NCBI GenBank assembly: GCA_945865725.1
Contig: CAMBEO010000018.1
Coordinates: 1 to 40,028, forward strand
Source of the DNA: Thermoflexus hugenholtzii JAD2
GTDB lineage: Bacteria > Chloroflexota > UBA11872 > UBA12225
DNA: 40,028 bases
Reading direction: 5' to 3'
The notes under the pieces are model-generated. The model was given only the letters and a program-made list of their open reading frames with translations. It did no database searches and was not told the DNA's origin. Of this stretch, positions 24,105 through 31,218 are shown piece after piece. Numbering within the stretch: the stretch's first letter is position 1; each line of letters begins with the position of its first letter. Position numbers and translations under genes: made by a program.

Positions 24105-26828
24105 ATGAACGTGCCCGATCCAGCCGCGCCAAGAACCCGTCGCACGTCCGCCAGGCCTCGCCGCAACGACCCTGCTCGCGCCGGCGTGGCCGTCGGGTTC
24201 TTGCTGTCGCTGGCGGTGGCGTTCGCGGTGGGGGTGCCCTCAACTGTCGGCGCGACGCCTCTTCCGACGCCGGCCAGCGGCGCGCCGGGCACGACCCTTG
24301 CGCCCCGTTCCCCCGAGGTCCGGGCCGACGCCGCCTACGTCATGAATCGCGACACCGGCGAGGCCATTTTCGCCCGGTACCCGAACACCCGGCGGTCGGT
24401 CGCCTCGACGACGAAGCTCATGACCGGCCTCCTCGCCGCCGAGAGCGGGCGGCTCGGCGAGACCTTCACCGTGAGCGCCAACGCCGTCGCCGTCGGCGAG
24501 ACATCCATGCTGGCGGCCACCGGCGAGCGGCTCACCCTGCGAGAACTCGCCCACGGCCTGATGCTGCCGTCCGGCAACGACGCCGCGGTCGCCATCGCGG
24601 AAGCCCTCGACGGGAGCGTCGCCGCGTTCTCCGGGCGGATGAACCGTCGCGCGCACCAGCTCGGCATGTGGGACTCGCAGTTCGCGAACCCCCACGGCCT
24701 CGACCACGACCGCTTCTACCGGCCGGACCACTTCAGCACCGCGCGGGACATGGCGGTCCTCGGGTCCGCTGTCGGGGACAACGCCGATATCCGCCAGATC
24801 GCCGGGACCACCTCGTTCGAGATTCCGGCGCGTGACGGGCGCCCCGCGCGAACCTTCCGGAACACGCTAGGCGCCCTGTGGTGGTATCCCGGCCTGGTCG
24901 CGGGCAAGACGGGTTGGACCGAACTCGCCGGGCAGTGTCGGGTCGTGATCGCCGAGCGCGGGGGGATGCGCCTGGCGGTGTCGCTCCTCGGGTCGCCAGA
25001 CGACGTGCGCGAGCTGCGGGACCTGCTTGACTACGGCTTCGCGTCGCTCCAGGCCAGCCAGCGGGCAAGCGGCTCCCCCGGTGGAGTAGCGGTCGTCCCC
25101 CGTGGCCCGGACGACTTCCCGGCGCCGTCTTCAGACCTGCTCGCCGCGTGGGAACGGTTCTGGGCCGCGTTCGTGACGAAGGATGGCATGGTCCAGGTCA
25201 GCCCCGGACGCGCCGAGGCGACGGCATCGCTCCAGGGCGACGCGATGCTTCACGCGGCGTGGTTCCGCGACCGCGAGGCGTTCGATCGCCTCTGGGACTG
25301 GACGCGGACCCGACTGGAGCGATCCCAGCCGGGTGGCGGCAGCCGTCCCCATGACGCGCTGTTCGCGTCTCGATGGGCTGGTGGCGTCGTGGCCGACTGG
25401 ACGAACGATGCCGGCGCGGACCAGCGCATCGCCGCCGCCCTGATGATCGCCTCCCGGACATGGCGGGACCCCACGTACGCCGCGGCGGCGTCCGACACCC
25501 TCGCCTCCGTCCTCGAGAAGTCGGCGATCTCCTCGAACCGCCTCGGGATCGCGTTCGAACCGGGACTCGCCTCAGGCCGGGCGACCGTGGTCGTGTCGGC
25601 GCGATCGATCGTGCCCGCCCACATGCGCTCGTTCGCCGAGGGTGCGCGCCAGGGCGTCTGGCACTGGTTGATCGACGGGTCCGAAGCAATCCTCCGCGCG
25701 GTCGCCGGGCCGGCATCGCCGGTTCGCCGCCCTGGCGTGCCGGCGGGCACCTGGCCCTCGACATTCGTCGTGGCACGTCAGGGCCTGGCGCTCTCACGTG
25801 GCGACGAAACCTTTGCCCCAGCGTCCGCCGACCTGGTCGCGCAAGTCGCGATCGACGCGAGGTGGCGAGCCGGTGCGGGTACTGCCTCGACCGCTGGCGG
25901 CAACCACGCGACGCGGCTAGCGACGGCGGTCGCGTCCGGCATCGCGAGCGCGCCCGAGCTGGATGCGCTCCCGTTGCGGATCCGCGCCCCCCTTGGGTGC
26001 GTGTCGCTGGTGGACCCCCGGGCGACGCTGCGGTTTGCTCCAGCGGTCGCCGAGGCGGTGCGGGCGGGCGACGCGGCGACTGTCCTCGCGGGCCTGACCG
26101 GTCGGTGGTGCCTGGAAGGCGGACCTCCCGACTGGTGGCGGGCGTACCTCGAACCCCCGGACTGGCCCACGTCGCGAAACGACGCGGTCGTACCCCCAAC
26201 GGGCGTCGCGCCGTCTCCCCTCTCCCGCGGAACGGGGCAGCGGGTGGGCGTGGAGGTCATTCCATGGTTCCACGACGACGAGACGGGGCATGTCGTCGCG
26301 GGCCCGTTCGCGGCGTTCGTGGCGGCCCACGGCGGGCTTGGCCTCCTGGGCGCGCCGCTGACGGACGCGTTCGTCGATGACGGTCGCCGGGTCCAGTACT
26401 TCCGCGGGGCGATCCTCGAGGAGGTCGCCACTCCGGACGGACCTCGCGTCGTTCCCGTATCGGCCGGGCATGCGCGCCTCGTCGCTGACGGCGTGGCGAC
26501 CCGGCCGGAGGCGGCCCGGAAGCCGGGGCAGGGGGTGACGCCCGGGCAACGCCATGTACCGTCGACCGGACATGCGCTCGCCGGCGCCTTCCTTAAGGTC
26601 CATGACGGTGTGGGCGGGTTGGCGGCGATCCTCGGCGATCCCCTGACCGAGGAGCTCGTCGTAGACGGATTGCTCGTCCAGTATTTCACGGGCGGACGGC
26701 TCGAATACGTGCCCGGTCGGGCCGGGATTGGCGGCGAGCCGGTGCGATTGACCCCGGTCGGATACCTCGAGGCACGGGATCGCGGCTGGATCGGCGCCAG
26801 CCGCGGTCCGGGGGCGCTGACGAACTAG
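24105..26828 (+). CDS. D-alanyl-D-alanine carboxypeptidase fused to a GH8-like region and LGFP-like repeats
   Basis: A 907-residue exported multidomain protein. An N-terminal hydrophobic segment (about residues 27-45) is followed by a complete S11 penicillin-binding domain: S101-T-T-K104, S156-G-N158 and K268-T-G270. That domain trims the terminal D-Ala of peptidoglycan stems. Residues of about 340-685 resemble glycoside hydrolase family 8 (GDAMLHAAWFRDREAFDRLW, then ADQRIAAALMIASRTW), but the usual catalytic acid positions appear changed. Two LGFP-like repeats follow near 730 and 820. A Ser/Arg-rich linker at 26213-26248 is derived from a dispersed repeat. The ATG at 24105 is chosen because everything upstream in frame is repeat sequence. 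No clear ribosome-binding site is present. Confidence 0.85.
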   Translation: MNVPDPAAPRTRRTSARPRRNDPARAGVAVGFLLSLAVAFAVGVPSTVGATPLPTPASGAPGTTLAPRSPEVRADAAYVMNRDTGEAIFARYPNTRRSVASTTKLMTGLLAAESGRLGETFTVSANAVAVGETSMLAATGERLTLRELAHGLMLPSGNDAAVAIAEALDGSVAAFSGRMNRRAHQLGMWDSQFANPHGLDHDRFYRPDHFSTARDMAVLGSAVGDNADIRQIAGTTSFEIPARDGRPARTFRNTLGALWWYPGLVAGKTGWTELAGQCRVVIAERGGMRLAVSLLGSPDDVRELRDLLDYGFASLQASQRASGSPGGVAVVPRGPDDFPAPSSDLLAAWERFWAAFVTKDGMVQVSPGRAEATASLQGDAMLHAAWFRDREAFDRLWDWTRTRLERSQPGGGSRPHDALFASRWAGGVVADWTNDAGADQRIAAALMIASRTWRDPTYAAAASDTLASVLEKSAISSNRLGIAFEPGLASGRATVVVSARSIVPAHMRSFAEGARQGVWHWLIDGSEAILRAVAGPASPVRRPGVPAGTWPSTFVVARQGLALSRGDETFAPASADLVAQVAIDARWRAGAGTASTAGGNHATRLATAVASGIASAPELDALPLRIRAPLGCVSLVDPRATLRFAPAVAEAVRAGDAATVLAGLTGRWCLEGGPPDWWRAYLEPPDWPTSRNDAVVPPTGVAPSPLSRGTGQRVGVEVIPWFHDDETGHVVAGPFAAFVAAHGGLGLLGAPLTDAFVDDGRRVQYFRGAILEEVATPDGPRVVPVSAGHARLVADGVATRPEAARKPGQGVTPGQRHVPSTGHALAGAFLKVHDGVGGLAAILGDPLTEELVVDGLLVQYFTGGRLEYVPGRAGIGGEPVRLTPVGYLEARDRGWIGASRGPGALTN

Positions 26829-27769
26829 CCGGTCCGGCCCTGCGTGGCGCCCCGCACGTTTACGTCAATCGCGTACAGCGACGTGCACGCCGTCATGAAC
26901 AGGACCGCTTGCCCGGACCCTCCGAAGCAGAGGTTCGCGACGGTCTCGGGTGCGATGACCGACGGGTCCCGCCGGGACGGCGCGTGGGGCGTGACGACCT
27001 TCCCGATCAGGTGGCCATCCGCACCGAAGACATGGACGCCGTCGCCGGCCGAAGCCCAAAGGCGACCGTCGACGTCGCTGCGGATCCCGTCCGGAATCCC
27101 GGGATCGATGTGGCAGAACGGTGCGCCGCCGTGAAGCCTCCCGCTCCGGTCGATGTCGAATGCGCGAACGTGGGCGCGATCACTCGAGTCCGCGACGTAA
27201 AGGCGCGTCTCGTCCGGCGAGAAGCATAGGCCGTTCGGACGCACGAAGCCGTCAGCGACGGAGACGAGCGAGCCGTCGCGAGGGTCGAGCCGGAAGACGT
27301 GGTTCCGCTCAAGCTCGCGCCCGGCGCCATCAGCCGGAAGCCCGTACGGCGGGTCCGTGAACCAGATCGTGCCGTCGGACCGCACGACAACGTCGTTCGG
27401 CGAGTTCAGTCGCTTCCCCCGGTACGTGTCGACCAGGGTTGATCGCTGCCCGGACGCATCCTCGACCGCGACCCGCCTCCCCGAGTGCTCGCACGAGATG
27501 AGCCGACCCGTCCCGTCACGCGTGTTCCCGTTCGTATTGCCGGTCGGCTCGCGGTGGATCGACACCCCGTCACGGGCGCTCCACCGGTGCATCCGGTCCC
27601 GCGGGATGTCGCTGAAGACCAGGAACTCGCCGTCGTCCGACCACGATGGTCCCTCTATGAAGCCGAACCCCCCGGCGAGCTTGCGAACCGGCGTGCCGGG
27701 TGCGATGAGCCTGCTGAACTCCGCGCCGTCGATGGCGACGAGCGCACCGGTGGTGACGGGATCTGACAT
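26825..27769 (-). CDS. SMP-30/gluconolactonase-family lactonase
   Basis: A 314-residue six-bladed beta-propeller lactonase. The metal and catalytic residues of the family are in place: E39 (FIEGP), N124 (NSPND), N178 (RPNGL) and D226 (PDGIRSD). Such enzymes hydrolyse sugar lactones to sugar acids using a divalent metal. The ATG has GGAAGGAAAG (27774-27783) upstream. It is the last gene of the sugar importer operon, 44 bases after the second permease, suggesting that the imported sugar is oxidised to a lactone. Its TAG overlaps the TAG of the convergent gene, both read from one CTAG. Confidence 0.92.
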   Translation of the reverse strand: MSDPVTTGALVAIDGAEFSRLIAPGTPVRKLAGGFGFIEGPSWSDDGEFLVFSDIPRDRMHRWSARDGVSIHREPTGNTNGNTRDGTGRLISCEHSGRRVAVEDASGQRSTLVDTYRGKRLNSPNDVVVRSDGTIWFTDPPYGLPADGAGRELERNHVFRLDPRDGSLVSVADGFVRPNGLCFSPDETRLYVADSSDRAHVRAFDIDRSGRLHGGAPFCHIDPGIPDGIRSDVDGRLWASAGDGVHVFGADGHLIGKVVTPHAPSRRDPSVIAPETVANLCFGGSGQAVLFMTACTSLYAIDVNVRGATQGRTG

Positions 27770-27813
27770 CGTTCTTTCCTTCCAAGGGCAAGCGGGGCGT
27801 GGCCGGGCGTTTC

Positions 27814-28665
27814 CTATCCCTTGACGGCGCCCGACGTCAGGCCCGCGACGATCCGGCGCTGAAAGATGAGCACGAGGATCACCAGCGGGATCGTGGTGGC
27901 GACCGCCGCCGCCGAGATCTCCCCCCAAGGGGTCACGGCCGCGATGTCCGCACCCTCGAACTGGGCGATGGCGACCGGCGCGGTCACCTGGTCGACCTTG
28001 CTCATGAACGTGCGCGCGAAGAGGAACTCGTTCCACGACGCGATGAACAGCAGGATTGCCGTCGTGAACACGCCCGGTGCGGCCAGCGGGGTGATCACGT
28101 GCCAGAACGTCTGCGCCCGCGACGCGCCGTCTACGTACGCTGCCTCCTCGAGCTCCCGTGGCAGGTCCCGGAAGAATGCCACGAGCGTCCAGATGCATAC
28201 CGGAAGCGTGAAGGTCACCCCGGGCAGGATGAGCGCGAGCTTGGTGTTGATCAGGTCCCAGTCCCGGAACTGGAGGTAGAGCGGGCTGATGATCGCGATG
28301 CCCGGGAACATTGACACGGCGAGGACCATCGCGAGGATGACGTCCTTGCCGGGGAAGCGGAGCCTCGCGATGGCGTAGGCGCAGATCGACCCGAGCGACA
28401 GGCTGGTAACGGTCACGGAGGACGCCACGATCGCGCTGTTCAAGAGTGCGCCCTGAAAGCGGGGCAGCGTGGCGACCTTGATCCAACCCGTCAGGTCGAC
28501 CGGGTCGGGAAGGTACGTGGTCGGCTTGTAGTAGATCGCGTTCGCCGCCTTCAGGCTGGTGATGACCGTCCAGTAGAACGGCGCGAGGCACCAGGCCACG
28601 ATCACGACGACGAGCGCGAAAACGAGGGCCGCTTGCACGCGCTTGCCAAGCCAAGTCGCGCTCAT
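27814..28665 (-). CDS. Sugar ABC transporter permease, MalG type
   Basis: A 283-residue membrane protein with six predicted helices. Its EAA loop is LPRELEEAAYVDGASRAQTF, with the conserved EAA...G, followed by ITPLAAPG, and the C-terminus ends in GAVKG as in carbohydrate-uptake (CUT1) permeases. It starts four bases inside the previous gene (ATGA overlap), so the two permeases are translationally coupled. It forms the transport channel with that partner. Confidence 0.95.
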   Translation of the reverse strand: MSATWLGKRVQAALVFALVVVIVAWCLAPFYWTVITSLKAANAIYYKPTTYLPDPVDLTGWIKVATLPRFQGALLNSAIVASSVTVTSLSLGSICAYAIARLRFPGKDVILAMVLAVSMFPGIAIISPLYLQFRDWDLINTKLALILPGVTFTLPVCIWTLVAFFRDLPRELEEAAYVDGASRAQTFWHVITPLAAPGVFTTAILLFIASWNEFLFARTFMSKVDQVTAPVAIAQFEGADIAAVTPWGEISAAAVATTIPLVILVLIFQRRIVAGLTSGAVKG

Positions 28666-29618
28666 CGCTCCACCTCTGATCCGGCGACCGGCGCGCCGAG
28701 CACCTTGATGAACACGAACGCCGTGACGAGGATCAGGAGGAACGTCGTCCCGGCGAGCGCCGATCCTGCCCCGAACTTCAGGTCGGTGAAGATGACGCGG
28801 TACGTGTAGAGGCTCAAGGTTTCTGTCGCCTGGCCCGGTCCACCGCCGGTCAACACGAACGGCAGGTCGAGCATCCGGAAGACGTCGATCATCCGGAACA
28901 ACAGCGCGACAAGGATGGTTGGCTTGAGCAACGGGAAGGTGATCCGCCAGAAGCGGTCCCACGCGGTGGCACCGTCGATTGCCGCGGCTTCATACAACTC
29001 GCCCGGGATCAGCTGCATGCCCGCGGTCAGGAGCAAGGCCACGAAGGGGGTCGTCTTCCAGACGTCCGCGCCGATCATCGCCCAGATCGTGAAGACCGGG
29101 CTGATGATCCACGGCTTGTACGCATCGATGACCCCGAGGTCCATCAGCATGCGATTGAAGACGCCGTAGCTCGCGTGGTAGATGACCTGCCACATGCGGG
29201 CCGAGACGACGGTGGTAAGCGACCATGGGATCAGGATGGCCGCGCGCACGAGCCCTCGCCCTCGGAACGCGCGGTTCATCACGAGCGCGAACACCATCCC
29301 CAGGACGAACTCGGCAAGCAGGGACGTGAACGCGATGGTGCCCGTCACCCGGAGGGCATTGCGCCATCGCGGGTCATCCGTGAAGGTGTCGACGTAGTTC
29401 CCGAGGCCGACGAACACCCACGGCGTGTTCTCGAACCGGAGGTTGATCTTCCATAGGCTTAGCCAGAACGCGTGCCCAAGCGGGTAGAAGGCGACGAGGG
29501 CAATGGCAAGTAGCGCGGGCGCGACGAGGAACGCGGCGAAGCGCGCCTCAAGCGTCACCTGCACGGACCGCCGCGGGACGGTCGCGCGCACACGCGAGGC
29601 GAGGGTGGTGGCGGTCAT
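28662..29618 (-). CDS. Sugar ABC transporter permease, MalF type
   Basis: A 318-residue CUT1 permease with the hallmark EAA loop IPGELYEAAAIDGATAWDRF and ITFPLLKP, then VLTGGGPGQATETLSLYTYR near the C-terminus. The ATG at 29618 is preferred because GGGAGGAC (29628-29635) lies nine bases before it; a GTG at 29645 is the alternative. The gene lies 95 bases after the binding-protein gene, and a hairpin repeat (29649-29679) fills most of that space, which may lower permease expression relative to the binding protein. Confidence 0.95.
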   Translation of the reverse strand: MTATTLASRVRATVPRRSVQVTLEARFAAFLVAPALLAIALVAFYPLGHAFWLSLWKINLRFENTPWVFVGLGNYVDTFTDDPRWRNALRVTGTIAFTSLLAEFVLGMVFALVMNRAFRGRGLVRAAILIPWSLTTVVSARMWQVIYHASYGVFNRMLMDLGVIDAYKPWIISPVFTIWAMIGADVWKTTPFVALLLTAGMQLIPGELYEAAAIDGATAWDRFWRITFPLLKPTILVALLFRMIDVFRMLDLPFVLTGGGPGQATETLSLYTYRVIFTDLKFGAGSALAGTTFLLILVTAFVFIKVLGAPVAGSEVER

Positions 29619-29648
29619 GCCGTAAGCGTCCTCCCAGATGCGCACCCG

Positions 29649-29679
29649 TCCCTCTCCCGCCTCAACGGGGGAGGGCTTG
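29649..29679 (-). repeat. Type A hairpin inside the sugar importer operon
   Basis: CCCTCTCCCGC and CGGGGGAGGG arms around TCAA, followed by CTTGA, between the binding-protein and MalF-type permease genes. Confidence 0.75.
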
Positions 29680-29713
29680 AAGGTGTTTGCCGTCCCCTCC
29701 CTCGCGGCGGACG

Positions 29714-31114
29714 CTAGCCCTTCATGATCTTGCGCATGCCATCGGCCATCTCCTTGATGCCCTCCTCGGGCGTGATGGCCCTGGTGGAGACCTTGCCGAA
29801 GACCGGTTGGATCACGTTCGCGGACAATTGGCCGTAGTACGGTGTCACCGGCCGTGGCTTCAAGGTCTCAAACGTGCCCTTCAACTTCTCGGCGAACGAG
29901 TACTTCGCCTTTACGTCGGCATCATCGAAGACGGCCGGACGGCACGGGGGGACACCCATTGCGAGGTACCGCGCCTTCTGCTGCGCCTGCGAGGTGAACC
30001 ACTTGATCGCCTCGCCGGTCGCGTCAGGGTTCCGCGAGAACTTCGACGTGCCGAGGTTCCAAGTGCCGAGGCATCCCGCTCCGGCTTTGTCACCCTTCAG
30101 CGAAGGCAGCGGCACGACGTCCCACTTGCCCTTGATCTTCGAGTCGTCGCGATCGTTCTGGGTCAGGCCCGACGTCCACTGGCGAAGGAAGACGGCCTTC
30201 CCTTCAATGAATGGGTTCTGGGCGTCGGCGCCCGTCTTGTACCCGAGCGAGCCCTCCGGGAGGATCTTCTCGGTGTACATGAACGTGAGGAGACGCTTGA
30301 ACGACTCGACGCCTGCGGTGCCCTTGTCGACCGAGACCTCCAGCTTTTCGTCCATGAGGTCGCCACCATGGCCCCACAAGTACTCGAACCAGGTGATGAT
30401 GCCCCCCTCCGTTTGAGACATCTGGGCCGACAGGCCCACGATGTCCGACGTCTGGAGCTTCTTCGCCTGCAGGAGGAGCTCGTCGTAGGTCTTGGGCGGT
30501 GCCTTGAACCCACCCTGCTCGAGCAAGTCCTTGCGGTAGTACAGGCCAGGGCCGTTGTTGTACCAAGGCACGGCGAACAGCTTCCCGGCATAGGTGGCGC
30601 CGTCAAGCGTGCCCCGGAAGAACTTCGACTTCTCGTCGCCCGTCATGAGCCGCTCGGCGTCGATCGTCCACCCGGCCGCCGCGAACTCCGGGATGAACGG
30701 GACGTCCATCGAGATCATGTCGGCCGACGGGTCCTTCGCATTCGCGACGAGGATGAACTTGTCGCGCAGGTCCGAGGTCTGTTGCCCCTGCTCCTGGAAG
30801 TCGATCGTGATCTTGCCGCCCGTGCTCTTGTTGAATTCCTCGACCTGCTTCGGCGTGAACCCAGTGGTGTCCCGACCGGCGAACCAAGTGACCTTGACCG
30901 GTTGCGCCGCCACGGCTGGTGCGGTCGTCGCGGCCGGAGCCGCCGCCGCCATGGTCGGCGCAGGCGCCACCGGTGCCTTGGTCGGTTCGGCCTTCGGCGG
31001 CGCGGCGGCGGGCGCCGCGTCGCCACCGCACGCCGCGCCTGCCAGCCCTGCGGTGATTGACGCCAGCCACGCCACCTGGCGCCTGCGCGTCATCCCAGAA
31101 ATCGTGCGTTCCAT
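29714..31114 (-). CDS. Sugar ABC transporter substrate-binding lipoprotein, family 1
   Basis: A 466-residue extracellular binding protein (SBP_bac_1). The signal has TRRRQVAW and a lipobox ending GAAC with the lipidated cysteine at C29, so it may be a Tat-exported lipoprotein. A Pro/Ala-rich tether (about 35-80) leads to the binding domain, with VKVTWFAGRD at its start and landmarks such as LFAVPWYNNGPGLYYRKDLL. It delivers a sugar or glycoside to the two permeases that follow. No ATPase is encoded in the operon. ATG 31114 is chosen for the signal peptide; a weak G-rich site precedes it. Confidence 0.93.
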   Translation of the reverse strand: MERTISGMTRRRQVAWLASITAGLAGAACGGDAAPAAAPPKAEPTKAPVAPAPTMAAAAPAATTAPAVAAQPVKVTWFAGRDTTGFTPKQVEEFNKSTGGKITIDFQEQGQQTSDLRDKFILVANAKDPSADMISMDVPFIPEFAAAGWTIDAERLMTGDEKSKFFRGTLDGATYAGKLFAVPWYNNGPGLYYRKDLLEQGGFKAPPKTYDELLLQAKKLQTSDIVGLSAQMSQTEGGIITWFEYLWGHGGDLMDEKLEVSVDKGTAGVESFKRLLTFMYTEKILPEGSLGYKTGADAQNPFIEGKAVFLRQWTSGLTQNDRDDSKIKGKWDVVPLPSLKGDKAGAGCLGTWNLGTSKFSRNPDATGEAIKWFTSQAQQKARYLAMGVPPCRPAVFDDADVKAKYSFAEKLKGTFETLKPRPVTPYYGQLSANVIQPVFGKVSTRAITPEEGIKEMADGMRKIMKG

Positions 31115-31172
31115 CGATCCGTGCCCCCCCAGCGTGGATTCCTCGCTCGTGATGGACCGGCGCAACTCCCGC

Positions 31173-31192
31173 GGTCGCGATCTGGTCGCGAT
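31173..31192. promoter_or_regulatory. Tandem 9-bp repeat in the binding-protein leader, possible operator
   Basis: GGTCGCGAT occurs at 31173-31181 and 31184-31192, an 11-base period (one helix turn); each contains the palindrome TCGCGA. It lies between the aspS stop and the start of the sugar-binding gene, about 60 bases upstream of that start. Confidence 0.35.
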
Positions 31193-31218
31193 GCGGAAGG
31201 CGCCGCGCCGAGTGTACG

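Noticed and set aside
27770-28654. In-frame upstream extension of the lactonase gene through the permease region
   Set aside because: It is the shifted frame of the MalG-type permease; the lactonase ATG at 27769 has a strong ribosome-binding site.
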